Assembly (NCBI GenBank): GCA_023974075.1
Contig: JAMFTG010000054.1
Location: 377,501-441,500, forward strand
DNA from: Chaenocephalus aceratus
Lineage: Eukaryota > Chordata > Actinopteri > Perciformes > Channichthyidae
DNA: 64,000 nucleotides
Direction: 5' to 3'
Positions 1 through 12,465 of this stretch are shown piece after piece. The notes under the pieces are model-generated. The model made no database searches. It was not told the DNA's origin and saw only the letters and a list, made by a program, of their open reading frames with translations. Numbering within the stretch: the first letter of the stretch is position 1; every line of letters begins with the position of its first letter. Made by a program: the position numbers and the translations under genes.

Positions 1-1066
1 CACAATGGACTTCTTTCTCAATGTCTCAAAGGTTACTAATTATAACTATTTAAAGACAGTCCACGAATGAATACATGTGTGTCATAAATCCTTCACCAAG
101 AACTCTTTAAATAATATTCATTTTACTATTTTGGGCTGCTTCTTTATCGACAATCAATTAATGGTTTGAAGTTCAGCTTCAGGTTTCAGCCGGTCAAATA
201 TAGGATTTCATGAATGATATTTAATTCAATGTCTTTGCTTTTGGACTATAAAAACATCACATTTATCTCTCAGAAGTTGTAATGATAACTTATAAACTAA
301 AATCCTAATCAGCAGCATTCATTTTATTGAAAATTATCAAAAGTAGCAGCTCTAATTTAAATTATAATGACATCAAGAAAGAAGAGATATTTGGTATTAT
401 TTCCTTAATGAATGATAATAATGACTTCCTAATGTCAAAAAGATGGCAAATAATATTCTGTGGATGAAGTAATGAGAAATTAGTAAACAAAAGCTTTCCG
501 CTGTAGTGTTATTCACACTGTGTATTGACAGTTGCTCTCTTACCCCCCCCCCCCCCCCCCACTTACTTTGTGTTCACAGACCGGTCCTGTTTTAACTGCT
601 ATTACATTAACACAAAAACCATTAATCACCACATTTCATTTCACACCCTTTCAAACGGTACATATTGTATCAGAGTACTGGTACACATGAAGAACTGCAG
701 TAAATATACAAAGAACAGACACTGAACATGTATTGCATGTGCCAGGTGTGTGATTCATGTGGGAGGATGGGCACATAAGAGCGGGAAATGTGTCAAATTG
801 TCGTGTGTGTGTGTGTGTGTTTTATCTGATCAGGATGGTTACTAATTCCTTTTCTTTATGGCGGTCATGTTTGAGCGGGAACACCATGGGTGTTTCAAAG
901 TTGACTAAATCATCCAAAACCCAATGAAAGTGGTGACTATTGTATATCAAATGTCTCCTGTGAAGGATATCATGAAGCCTGAATGCAATCGAATGTAAAA
1001 CTAAAAAGTTATGATTGATGAAAGTAGTACATCGGTCAGATTTGACCCGAAGACAACAGGAGGGTT
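1..1066. other. Upstream non-coding DNA with a transposon-end fragment
   Basis: AT-rich DNA with no credible exon. It holds a C run (about 542-560), a short GT run (about 803-820) and, near 1034-1066, a GGTCAGATTTGACCCGAAG motif followed by AACAGGAGGGTTAA. That looks like the terminus of a common fish DNA element; a related GGGTCAGTTTTGACCC motif occurs near 13256. The short ORF at 525-725 translates the C run and is not believed. Confidence 0.4.
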
Positions 1067-1794
1067 AAAGCTCTGGGTATGCAGTGCACGCGGTCACTTT
1101 ATTAGATCAGCATCAGTCACGCTTTGCTCTGGCTCACTCAGACTAGATCCAGAGTCTCTGCAGCTGTTTATCCGCCACAGAGACGTTGGCATGCCGCTCA
1201 CATTCAGGCTGACAAACAGCCAGAGCATCAATACTCTGCAAAACTCACATTTAGGCAGAACCACAATTCATCTGGAGCTAGCAGCGTGCAGAACATATCA
1301 ACCACGCTCGCGTATATCCAGCTCATCGTAGCTGAGCTAATTGAGCAGGATAATTTCATTATCATAGATCTCATTTCGAGCGGAAACAGAGCGAGCGTGG
1401 CTCCGACGGATCAGACCAACAGAAGCTTTTATGAGTGTGAAGCCGCTCGATGGCTCATGGGCAGGAAGCTGCTCTCTGACATGCATCAGACTCAAAGTTG
1501 TGGTTCAACAGCAACGTTTCTAACGGAGGGAAATGACCCAGAAGTCTCTCAACGTCAGCCATGAAAAGAGCTTCAATACTTCCTTTATAATCTCCTTTAG
1601 CTTAAGGACAATCCTTTAGAAAATGAAAGGAGAACATGCTGTCCCACAATTCCTTAGGACATTTAAAGTAAGCCACCGCGCAGCCGGTTAAACTACTGAT
1701 CGTGATCACTTGATGTCATAAATGACTCTTATGCCATTACTTGCTGAAGTGCTTGTATGTTTAACACTTTCAAGAATATATTATATTCACTCTA
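1067..1794. other. Unassigned single-copy-looking DNA
   Basis: Two overlapping ORFs (1011-1331 and 1124-1564, 106 and 146 codons) lie here. Neither translation shows a domain I recognise, and no splice context supports them. I see no repeat structure either. This is the least repetitive stretch upstream of the first array; it could be unique intergenic DNA or an old unrecognised element. Confidence 0.3.
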
Positions 1795-3866
1795 AGGGGC
1801 GGGACATCTTTTAGTGGTTGACCAATCACAACCGAGCTGGCCAGCTAACCAATCAGAGCAGACTGGGCTCTGGTTTCAGACAGAGGGTGAAAAGAGGTGC
1901 TGCAGCTTTTTGAACATTAATACATGGAGACATGTAGAGACACTACATACTGATATACACCTGAACATCAGCAGGAGAGGACTCTTTAAAGTAGAGACAC
2001 TACATACTGATATACACCTGAACATCAGCAGGAGAGGACTCTTTAAAGTAGAGACACTACATACTGATATACACCTGAACATCAGCAGGAGAGGACTCTT
2101 TAAAGTAGAGACACTACATACTGATATACACCTGAACATCAGCAGAAGAGGACTCTTTAAAGTAGAGACACTACATACTGATATACACCTGAACATCAGC
2201 AGGAGAGGACTCTTTAAAGTAGAGACACTACATACTGATATACACCTGAACATCAGCAGGAGAGGACTCTTTAAAGTAGAGACACTACATACTGATATAC
2301 ACCTGAACATCAGCAGGAGAGGACTCTTTAAAGTAGAGACACTACATACTGATATACACCTGAACATCTGCAGGAGAGGACTCTTTAAAGTAGAGACACT
2401 ACATACTGATATACACCTGAACATCAGCAGGAGAGGACTCTTTAAAGTAGAGACACTACATACTAATATACACCTGAACATCAGCAGGAGAGGACTCTTT
2501 AAAGTAGAGACTCTACATACTTATATACACCTGAACATCAGCAGGAGAGGACTCTTTAAAGTAGAGACACTACATACTAATATACACCTGAACATCAGCA
2601 GGAGAGGACTCTTTAAAGTGGAGACTCTACATACTGATATACACCTGAACATCAGCAGGAGAGGACTCTTTAAAGTAGAGACACTACATACTAATATACA
2701 CCTGAACATCAGCAGGAGAGGACTCTTTAAAGTAGAGACACTACATACTGATATACACCTGAACATCAGCAGGAGAGGACTCTTTAAAGTAGAGACACTA
2801 CATACTAATATACACCTGAACATCAGCAGGAGAGGACTCTTTAAAGTAGAGACACTCCATACTGATATACACCTGAACATCATCAGGAGAGGACTCTTTA
2901 AAGTAGAGACACTACATACTGATATACACCTGAACATCAGCAGGAGAGGACTCTTTAAAGTAGAGACACTCCATACTGATATACACCTGAACATCATCAG
3001 GAGAGGACTCTTTAAAGTAGAGACACTACATGCTGATATACACCTGAACATCAGCAGGAGAGGACTCTTTAAAGTAGAGACACTACATACTGATATACAC
3101 CTGAACATCAGCAGGAGAGGACTCTTTAAAGTAGAGGCACTATATACTGATATACACCTGAACATCAGCAGGAGAGGACTCTTTAAAGTAGAGACACTAC
3201 ATACTGATATACACCTGGACATCAGCAGGAGAGGACTCTTTAAAATAGAGACACTACATACTGATATACACCTGAACATCAGCAAGAGAGGACTCTTTAA
3301 AGTAGAGACACTACATACTGATATACACCTGAACATCAGCAGGAGAGGACTCTTTAAAGTAGAGACACTACATACTGATATACACCTGAACATCAGCAGG
3401 AAGGACTCTTTAAGTAGAGGACACTACATGCTGATATACACCTGAACATCAGCAGGAGAGGACTCTTTAAAGTAGGACACTACATACTGATATACACCTG
3501 AACATCAGCAGGAGAGGACTCTTTAAGTAGAGGCACTATATACTGATATACACCTGACATCAGCAGGAGAGGACTCTTTAAGTAGGAGACACTACATACT
3601 GATATACACTGGACATCAGCAGGAGAGGACTCTTTAAAGTGAGACAATACATACTGATATACACCTGAACATCAGCAAGAGAGGACTCTTTAAAGTAGAG
3701 ACACTACATACTGATATACACCTGAACATCAGCAGGAGAGGACTCTTTAAAGTAGAGACACTACATACTGATATACACCTGAACATCAGCAGGAGAGGAC
3801 TCTTTAAAGTAGAGACACTACATACTGATAGACACCTGAACATCAGCAGGGGAGGACTCTTTAACT
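1795..3866 (+). repeat. 57-bp minisatellite array 1 with head sequence
   Basis: The head (about 1795-1934) reads GGGGCGGGACATC, then GACCAATCACAAC and CTAACCAATCAGAGCAGAC (CCAAT-type boxes), then TTTTTGAACATTAA. It leads into about 34 copies of a 57-bp unit with core AGGACTCTTTAAAGTAGAG and ACTGATATACACCTGAACAT. The unit encodes 19 residues without a stop, giving false ORFs of 543 codons on + and 201 and 290 on -. Units around 2460-2850 alternate between ACTAAT and ACTGAT variants. Single-base indels cluster after about 3400. Confidence 0.93.
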
Positions 3867-5216
3867 CTCCAGTATGATGTTTTTGTAGGTCAGGTTACGG
3901 TAACAGTTATGAAACCTCAACCTGAGAGTGGATTCACGGCAGAAGCTGATGGTGTGAAAAGTTTCCCGTCGCTGCAGAAGTTTGTCTTTGGTCAAAGCGG
4001 ATTATGTCAGAGAGCGATGGGCGTCTGAGGGACGGTTTGATGGGGATTAGGGCCGGCGTGCAGATAGACATCAGGAACAGAGAATCACACGAGCTGACAG
4101 TCACCGCTCTCACCATCCAGCCCTCTGATGGTACTGATGTGGGCGGGGGCGGGGGGGGGGGGGGCGGGTGTTGAGATGCTGAAATGAAGGGGAAAGCCAA
4201 ATTCAATAGACACTCCTTACCGTTTACTTACTGGTTTGCTTTGGAAGTTAGACAATTCATTCCCTCTCTAATATCTATTTTAAACATCGCCTGAATCAAT
4301 TCAAGTTTCTCGCCACAAACTTAATTTCCCGAGGTTTTTCACCCTGCTGCTGCCTTAATCTGTCAGGACAAGTTGTTGTTGTTGTTGTTTTCTTCTTGGC
4401 CTTTCAGGACCAATTCAATTATTCACTCGTCTTAATTGATGTGTTTTTCCTCCTTCTTCTTCTTCTCCTCCTGAAGGTCTTTCAGGATGTTGTCCGCCCC
4501 GATGCCATGTGCTATTCCCTCGCATCCTTGATTCCTCGCTTCAAGTTGACTTTGAATTATTGAGCTCCATGGCAAAGCTCCTCAGTGTAACTTTAATAAA
4601 AGAACAGCCCGGAGATCCAACCTGAAATAAGTGCTTATTTAATGCTGGGGGGGGAAACAGCCGCAGCTTTTTTAGAGTAATCACTGGGAAGGATTTAATG
4701 AACTGAAATCTTATTGTTATACGACTCGTGTTATTACTACTGTGAAACAATCGGGGTGTTACGTTTGTTAAGGTGAAGCTGGAATAACAGTTTGTGTCTC
4801 TTGAGTTGGAAATGATTGAATTATTCAGGTTAACCATCACCATCAGAGAACTGTATTTATCCCAGGGTGAATTGGGTTTTCTCCGTTTGGAAAAGTATAA
4901 AATAAATAATTAAAATAAATAATATATGTATATAAAGATGAGTTGAATTAAAATGTCCTTAAAAGACAAAACAATTCAAATATTTACAAAAACATATGAA
5001 GTAATAGGGAATTAACTAAGAACAATAAGCGTCCTCTGCATAATACAAGCTGTCTTTATGCAGGTCAGGGCTAAAGGGCGCAGCTGTTTATTCTGCACAC
5101 CGACTCATAACAGCCTTAAGCATTTGTTCTATGCTTCATAATCTAAACAAATAGGGTGAGTAATTAAAAAACAACCCCTAGGAATAGCCTTAGGTCAACA
5201 GGATGTGTGTTTTGCT
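3867..5216. other. Non-coding DNA, no gene seen
   Basis: Mixed-composition DNA with a G run (about 4147-4165), a short GTT repeat near 4375-4390 and TC-rich stretches near 4450-4475. Several short ORFs lack domain or splice support. Nothing assignable was found. Confidence 0.35.
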
Positions 5217-5852
5217 ATAGAGAGGCGAAGTCCCGCCCATCTACTTCCGGTCCATGGGACCTTATTTCGGAAAAATTATGTATTGAAGTCAATGGAGAGA
5301 GAAAGTTTATCTTTCGATCCCGTTTGAATTGTGCCATGAATTACACATATGATGTTTGTCAATCTTAAAAAATAATTTCCATGTCAAAAAAGTCTTTGTC
5401 GTAAAACTGTTGAAATATAAGACTGTGAAAAATACGCAACTAGAAAGATGCCACCGCATGCTGGCTCTTAGGAACCGACTGACTCCCCTTGTGTGTGTGC
5501 ACAGCTCTTAACACGCCCAGACTTGGAGTGATTTTCACCTCTTTTAATACTTTTCGTCTCATTCTGAAAGAAAGGAGTGAAATGTTTCAACGTGACGGCC
5601 GTCTGGGTGTGTGGTGCGAGATGGGAGATGTAGTTCATTGAGCGGTTTCACACAAAAAAAAGTGTTACTTTTTATTTTTTTGACTTGCAAAATCATCTTT
5701 TAAATTGACAAACATCATATGTGTAATTCGTGGCACAATTCGAACGGGATCGAAAGATAATCTTTCTCTCCCCATTGACTTCAATACACACTTTTTCCGA
5801 AATAAGGTGCCATGGAGCTCCCCCGGAAAGGGAGGGACTTCGCCTCTCTATT
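5217..5852. mobile_element. Foldback/MITE-like element with ~150-bp inverted arms
   Basis: The left arm (about 5217-5363) starts TAGAGAGGCGAAGTCCC and runs to CATATGATGTTTGTCAAT. The right arm (about 5703-5852) is its reverse complement with scattered mismatches, ending GGGACTTCGCCTCTCTAT. The arms surround about 340 bp of unrelated DNA. The outer edges are TA-rich, compatible with a TA target, but the boundary is not certain. ORFs starting at 5730 and 5812 lie in or run out of the right arm and are not genes. Confidence 0.75.
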
Positions 5853-7041
5853 GACAGATTGCTGTGGTTTGAGATTACACTGGGAGACTGCAGAGAAGTC
5901 AGTGAAACAGGATATGTGTTGGTCAGCTCTTCCTCGACCTAAAGGTCAGAAATCTCAAGAGAGACTTCTTTTTATAGGGCGAGGTATCCTTGAGACCATA
6001 TTGTGTCCTTCTCTAGTTATACTGCTGGCCCTTTATGATTCATCTGGAGTGATGTATCAGCTGCTTTAGCCGTGATGTTGTCAGTCGTACTTAATTTTCT
6101 CAACAGTTTTAAGGCTTTCCGTGAAATTATCACCAGGCGTTCATGGTTCCCAGAGGATGAATCCTACTGTATTTTAGGATCCCTTTTTTTCCTATATGGT
6201 CGCCATGAGGTTGTTTTTAGTGAAATATCTCAAAAACATATTGTCATATCGCTCTCAAGATCGCAATTTCTTTCGTCTCGCGTCATCATCAGGTCAAACT
6301 CAAACTTGTTTACGACCAAATACCTGCAAAACTGTCCCATCCGCTTCACTGTTTGTGGATAGTAAACTAATGTTAGCATGCTAAGATTTGAAACTAAGAT
6401 AGTGAACAACGTATACATTGTACCTGCACAACATCAGCATGTTAGCATTGAATTAGTCGACTTATTGATCGGTCGATTGACAGATAAACTATTAAAAAAA
6501 TTGATAAAGTCACTTTTAATAAAAGACATTTCAGAAAATGCTTTATTTTACTCAAGTTAATGTCGTTGAGTTTGGACTAACAAAACATTTCCCCCTTTTT
6601 CTGACATTTATACCCAAATATTATGGTTCGTTAACATAAACAGTTTATTGATAATGAAAATTATCGTTAGTTGCAACCTAACTAACAGAAGTTCACGTTT
6701 CCCTCAGAATTAATCATCTTAGCTTTGGTGATCATTTGATTTTCATTCAGCACCATCATTGAACCAGCCCAAATCATCAAGGAATATAACGAATTAACGA
6801 ATTAACCAATTACAGGTGCCCACATCACCCAGTGCCCAAAACTGCCTTCAAAGTAAGATCATAAAACAACTCATTCAATTAACTTTAATTACACAAAAAT
6901 TAAAGGAACATTTACAATAAACAAAAACAGCAATATATAGCTCCAACATTCACTATGTCAAAACGTTAATTTGTCTAATACAATGAGACCAATAACCTGG
7001 AGAACTAATGACATGTCCATTAGCCATATCTCTATTTATCT
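5853..7041. other. Repeat-derived AT-rich DNA
   Basis: No gene. It contains TGTTAGCATGCTAA-type motifs (near 6371-6386, recurring near 8286) that look like pieces of a dispersed fish repeat. Short ORFs at 5812-6560 overlap one another in different frames and show no known domain. Confidence 0.35.
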
Positions 7042-8263
7042 GGGTCATTCCAGAATTGGAGGACATTTTTTTTTTTTTTGTTTATTTTATTTAAAGGACA
7101 GTGCACATTAATTCACATTGCTGTAAATGAGCCAGTATTAGCCAGCAGGCTAATTTTCAACTGTTGTCCTTGGCAAGATGTTAACTGACCACAACAAGAC
7201 TAGAAAATAAAAACATAATTAAATAGAGTACAGCAGACAACATCAGTACACCAATAAATAAATAGCAGTACAACAATAAATAGGAACAGTAGTACAACAA
7301 TAGAGAGGAACAAACAAACATGCAAACAGATGAAATATCATCATACCTTGATTCAGTTAAAAGTGTTTCATGTCGCCCATATAAAAAAATCTAATAATCC
7401 ATGCCAAAAATGCTAAAACATGCACTTGTTGTGTTGAACATACTTGTCTTGAGACAAAATGTATATAAAGTTGTAGAAAAAGAGGTTTCAAAATATTATT
7501 TAAATTATCAAATGGCTCTCGAACATCCCCTAAAATGGCATTTTTCTCTTGTCCCCGCTTCTTGGTGACCAACTTGCATGTCAAATATAACATTTAAAAT
7601 AGGGATTTTATTGACTTTTGTTGGTATTATTCTATTGATATATGTCTCTTGTAATGGTCAAATCAATTTGTTAAATCATAAACATATTTGAAATAACAGT
7701 AATGTTGCACAGAAGGTGTGTCCCTCAACATGCGTTCAACCCTGTTACCCAAACCTTTTTAGATTGGCAGAGGAAGTGAACAAACTGTAAGTCAGATGAC
7801 ACAGTGGAAAGGACACCAGCAAGCCATGTGCTAGTGCCATGGGTAGACCACAACAAGTCCTCTCGTTTATTTTTCTTATGTTTACAATCTTTTCAGTCTT
7901 AAAGGAGTGTGGCACTCTGACCCACTCACCCCTGTTACTGATATTATCAGAATAAAGCATATTAATTTCAAAGTTATCTTTCTTGCATTAGATATCCAAG
8001 TTTGTCCTTGCCTTGAAAGTAGCATTACATGCTACATCTAGCAATACTTCCTGAGGTTAAAGCTCAACTTAGCATTGATTTACAACCCTGTTACTATAAT
8101 TAGAGTAACAGGGGTAATTCTTCATTGGAAAATATACATTTGATGCCTAGCTGGGCAAATCCCTTTTTTTGATGGTTTAATATCTGTTTTTCCTGAATAC
8201 ATACATTTTTTTGAAAATAAAAGGTTCATTTTTCTAAATTGTCCTCCAATTCTGGAATGACCC
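7042..8263. mobile_element. Unclassified ~1.2-kb TIR DNA element
   Basis: Perfect 24-bp terminal inverted repeats: GGGTCATTCCAGAATTGGAG at 7042 and its reverse complement ending at 8263. Flanks read TCTATTTAT on the left and TCTATTGAT on the right, an 8 of 9 match if the ends are shifted by one or two bases, so a 9-bp target duplication is possible. The interior has no transposase ORF. It includes a poly-T start followed by TTATTTAAAGGACAGTGCAC (a common fish dispersed repeat) and several CCCTGTTAC motifs (about 7743, 7932, 8089). Confidence 0.7.
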
Positions 8264-9439
8264 CTCTATTGATAATAGTCAAATGTTAGCATGCCAACGC
8301 GCTAAGACTAGTCGGTGATAGCGTTGTCACTGTTAGCTTGTTAGCATCGTACCTCAAAACATCCCAGTGCCTTAGTGCAGCGTCACAGAGCTGCGAGCAC
8401 GGCTGTCATGTTGTAATTGAAAACAGTGCGAGTTAGTAAGAAAAGGTCGTCCTGAGTGCCACTTTGAAATATAGAAGAGCAACGTGTTCTCAAACCACTC
8501 TGTTTGAACACCGAGTAACTTCACATTAAGAATGCATGCATTGCAAATTACGATTACTTATTAATCCACTGAATGTAACGTCTGACTCGATCCCTTTTGT
8601 CACATTCTGACCTCCCCGTGCAGCCGTAATGGCGGCAGTGTAGCTCTGTGTTTAAGTGCACACAGTGAGAAGAGCGTGTGTGTGTAGCATCAACACCAGC
8701 CGCAGCGGAGTGTGTCGGGGTGTGTCTGCGGCGGGACGAGCGGACCTGACAGGCCGAGGCTCATTAAAGCGCCGTCACACGAGGAGGTCAAGACAACAGC
8801 TCGGCGACACTCCGCGTGCATGCAGACACACATACGCCCCGATAGTTTTATTTTTAGCCTTTTAATCATTCTGAGAAATGTTTAGATAAAGCATGAAGAG
8901 ACCTTAAAGATGGCTTATAGATCTGTTGCTCAGGATGGATGGATGCACGTGGGAGTTTGTTGTGTGAGATTGGATGGAGAAAGATGCTTGTGATTCTCGT
9001 GACACACTTAATGCAGGCTGTACTGCAGCAGGTGGACCGTGAGGCTGCAGAAGGCTTGGGGGGGGGGGGCGTTGTTTGGCAAGGGTGAAGTGATACACAT
9101 AATTTCAGGTGGAAATACCCTGGCTCTACTTGTTGTAGTCTTACTACTTATCTGTTTTAGTTTAATTAATACAGAAGATTAAGATCACTCGTACTATTTT
9201 CATTATTAACCAAGGGGTCCTCCACACTCAGGCAGTACACCTATTTCAAGTACTGGATTACAGATGAGTATTAAGGAACATTTACCTGTTAATGATCCTT
9301 TAAATTGGACGTGGACTCCTTGGATAGTGACAGTAAACAGCTGGAAAGCACAGCATGCATTACACACTAATATAGTTTCCCTTTTCTCCTTTGAACACAA
9401 AGTGATGGAGACATTTCCACCCAGTGAAAGCATTCTTTG
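8264..9439. other. Non-coding DNA with a small GC-rich patch
   Basis: About 8600-8830 is more GC- and CpG-rich than its surroundings. It could be a small CpG island or an upstream non-coding exon of the MAGI gene 8 kb downstream, but there is no direct evidence. A G run lies near 9058-9070. No coding exon is recognised. Confidence 0.3.
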
Positions 9440-9850
9440 AACCAGAGGCCATTTAATTTAATTTAATTTCAAACCTTTATTTAAGCAGGTGAATCCCATT
9501 GAGATCATTGATCTGCTGCAAGTAGGTTCCACATGAAGACATATAAAACATAACACAACAGAAAAACCAAAAGGACATCATACAGCATATTTACAGCGAC
9601 TACAGTTTACATAGCTAGGGACATTTACAGGTTCCAACAGTTTCCGATTGGATAGCGTCTTTCCTTGCTTTAAAAACATTTAGTGGAACCAAATTGCTCA
9701 GTTTCCATTCCTTTTACAGACTGTTCCAAGTTAGTGGAGCTGCGCATCTAGAAGCTTTTTTCTCTAAGTCAGTCCTAGCATGAGATCTCAGGCAATAGCT
9801 GATGATGAACTGGGAGAATATCTATGGTTTTACTTGAGACATCAGAATAT
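9440..9850 (-). repeat. Dispersed LINE/SINE-tail-like repeat
   Basis: Starts with CCTTTATTTAAGCAGGTGAA and CCCATTGAGATCATTGATCT, the reverse-oriented tail of a repeat very common in fish. The same tail type occurs near 19445-19560 (CACATTGAGATTAATACC, CAACACAGGGTCAAATACC). No intact ORF remains. Confidence 0.5.
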
Positions 9851-9879
9851 ATCATTCTTTATAGAGCAGGGATGAAGTA

Positions 9880-10740
9880 TTTTTGCTGGCAGACCCGGAT
9901 GTTAGCATCTTCCTGGTTCGCTTGACAAAAAGTCAATGTGATTTCTCCATTGGATTTCAAGATATGGCAGGAAATTATCTCCGTGGCAAACAAACATTTA
10001 TGATACTTACACGTTTTGTTCAGCAGCTAAAGCTAAAGGCGGCTAATGTTGGGCTATAAAGGAAGTACAGCACGGTCACATGACTCCACGTCACCGTCGC
10101 TAAGCTATAGGCGGCTAATGGTGGGCTATAAAGGAAGTACAGCACGGTCACATGACTCCACGCCACCACCGCTAAGCTAAAGGCGGCTAATGTTGGGCTA
10201 TAAAGGAACTACAGCACGGTCACATGACTCCACGTCACCGCCGCTAAGCTAAAGGCGGCTAATGTTGGGCTATAAAGGAACTACAGCACGGTCACATGAC
10301 TCCACGTCACCGTCGCTAAGCTAAAGGTGGCTAATGTTGGGCTATAAAGGAAGTACAGCACGGTCACATGACTCCACGTTACCGTCGCTAAGCTAAAGGT
10401 GGCTAATGTTGGGCTATAAAGGAAGTACAGCACGGTCACATGACTCCACGTCACCACCGCTAAGCTAAAGGCAGCTAATATTGAGCTATAAAGGAACTAC
10501 ATGTAGTTATGATGATGTTTGTCGTCTCATTTAGACACTTGTTAGCAACCGCTGTTTTTAAATCCACCAGTGGGGTATTTACTGACGCATTTCTTGTCAT
10601 AGAACAAAGCATTAGGATCTCTTTAGCTTGTGTTAACCTCAGACCTTATTTCAGGCTAACAACCAAAAACACATGCAGAAAAAACACCGACTTCCAGACG
10701 GGCGAACAGGAAGTGGTAAAAACCAACTAATTTCTGGGTT
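9880..10740 (+). repeat. 72-bp minisatellite element, copy A (~6.6 units)
   Basis: The unit runs GCTAAAGGCGGCTAATGTTG, GGCTATAAAGGAAGTACAGC, ACGGTCACATGACTCCACG, then CACC and a CGCTAA spacer; the array is about 10026-10500. The left flank (TTGACAAAAAGTCAATG, GGCAAACAAACATTTATGAT) and right flank (ATTTAGACACTTGTTAGCAA, CCAGTGGGGTATTTACTGAC) are shared with copy B at 18.5-19.4 kb. This is therefore a dispersed element with an internal tandem array. Confidence 0.85.
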
Positions 10741-11600
10741 TTAGGACTCATTCCTGCACCACACTATTTTAAAATCTATTGTACATTGTAATCCCCATTT
10801 TCTTTGAACATACCTGCAATCTGATTACTTATTTTCTTTTTTCTGTAACTGTAAGGAAATCCCATTTTTGTATCCTAATTACGTAATCCCATTTCATATT
10901 TTCCGCTACTCCCAAATCGCGTTGTTTGATTGTGTTTCATTCAACGTGAGAACAACAGTGACTTTCCCTTGGTTTTACCCGAGACTGAAATGGAAGTTGT
11001 GTTTATTTGGGTTCTCGGTGAAACTCTGACTCATGGCCCGGGCTGAAGGTCAAATTCGTGAGTCCTGTGCCGACCTCAGGCTGTGTGGCGCCTCTCCATC
11101 TGCACCCGACCTCCTCCCTCTTTTTCTCTCAGAGTGTGGGACAAAAACACATACAATCCATCTGTATTTAGTTACAGTCTATTTCTGTGTTTCATCCTCT
11201 AATCTCCCTCCACTCCCTGCCTTCCTCTTCCTCATTTATCCCTCTCTGTTTATAAAAAGCCATTAGGGACCCCTTCTTTTTGGCTGAGCAGTAAAGAGGA
11301 TCCCTGTCAGATGTGCCAGTCTGCTGCAAAGGACGAGTTATATCCTGTCTGTCTGTCCCTCTTTGAAGCAGCTTCATTAGGCCCAGAGGTGGAAGTAGTG
11401 AAGTACAAATACTTCGTTACTGTATTTAAGTTTTCTTGTATCAGCATATTTTCTAATGCACTGACTTTGACTCCTTTTCCCATGACCCAAAATACATAGA
11501 TGTGGAGCAATTGGTCTTCCCAACTTTAATTTGACGGTGATTCAAAAGTGTTATAATTGATATTGTTAGTAATTTCATTGGATGTTGTAGTATTTAAGTA
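10741..11600. other. Non-coding DNA, no gene seen
   Basis: AT-rich DNA. Near 11389-11430 a CAGAGGTGGAAGTAGTGAAG motif with ACTTCGTTACTG matches the end of the fish repeat that also begins at 50757. The 60-80-codon ORFs show no domain. Confidence 0.3.
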
Positions 11601-11619
11601 TCTTGTTCTGTGCTTTGAT

Positions 11620-11835
11620 CTGTTTATACACTAGTTGGTGTCTAAACAACGACCAACATTAGCCGCCTTTAGCGTAGCGGCGACGTGAAGTCATGTGACC
11701 GTGCTAGTTCCTTATAGCGTAACGTTAGCTTTTAACTTCTGGAGATTGAATTTACGCTTAAAAAATAATTCAAGCGTTGAAAATATGTATGTGATATTCT
11801 GAAATCCAATGTAAATATCCCATTGGCTTTTTGTG
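11620..11835 (-). repeat. 72-bp element, copy C, with a single repeat unit
   Basis: Reverse-oriented relative of copies A and B: its reverse complement reads GCGTAAATTCAATCTCCAGA, then one unit (ACGGTCACATGACTTCACG, AAAGGCGGCTAATGTTGG), then GTTTAGACACCAACTAG. It has the same flank-unit-flank order as copy B but only one unit, so it may represent the pre-expansion state. Confidence 0.75.
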
Positions 11836-11852
11836 GAGAGGATTCTGTACCC

Positions 11853-11856
<4 letters not shown>

Positions 11857-11920
<64 letters not shown>
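11857..11920. repeat. (TG)n microsatellite
   Basis: 64 bp of uninterrupted TG. It gives false Val/Cys and Thr/His ORFs on the two strands. Confidence 0.98.
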
Positions 11921-11921
<1 letters not shown>

Positions 11922-12368
11922 CAGATTAGAACAAACTCGGAACAGCGCCAAAGTTTCCCCGCAGCGAGGCTCCGGTGTTATGCATGCCCTCCAAAAAGGA
12001 AATCATACCGTTTCCAAACCTAACTGTGCCGTACAGATCATTGAGATGTCTGTGAGATTTGGCTTTACGCTGTGCACGCTCCCGCGAGGTGCAGCAGCCA
12101 TGCATAACACGGCGCATGTGAACTGTCCCCCCCCCGTTGACAGTTCACTAGCATGCTCCCCCCCCCCCCCCCCCCGTCAGAGTTGTGTAAAGGCCGACGG
12201 GTAATTCTGGATTTTGACAGAAGTTTTACGATCCTGTCCGTCAAAATGACGGGCAGTGAAAAAGTCTAGCGCAACCTCTGATTGACAATGTCAGAGTCCG
12301 CTCTCTCTGGACATCTCAGCTGTCACGCCCCTGTCGACTCAAACAAGTCTTCATGATGTCAGCTACAT

Positions 12369-12370
<2 letters not shown>

Positions 12371-12464
<94 letters not shown>
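12371..12464. repeat. (CA)n microsatellite
   Basis: 94 bp of pure CA, one of the longest in the window. All overlapping ORFs are artefacts. Confidence 0.98.

Positions 12465-12465
<1 letters not shown>

Noticed and set aside
1124..1564. 146-codon ORF upstream as a gene
   Set aside because: Overlaps another frame of similar length and has no domain; insufficient support.
1814..3445. A 543-codon repeat-protein gene (and equals at 22004-23582, both strands)
   Set aside because: Long frames exist on both strands of the same DNA because the 57-bp unit is a codon multiple without stops; no start context, splice sites or silent-site bias.
1935..3866. CRISPR-like array of regular repeats
   Set aside because: Head-to-tail 57-bp units without unique spacers, in eukaryotic DNA with spliced genes; a minisatellite.
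11833..12204. Cys/Val- and Thr/His-rich ORFs at many sites
   Set aside because: They translate GT/CA microsatellites.
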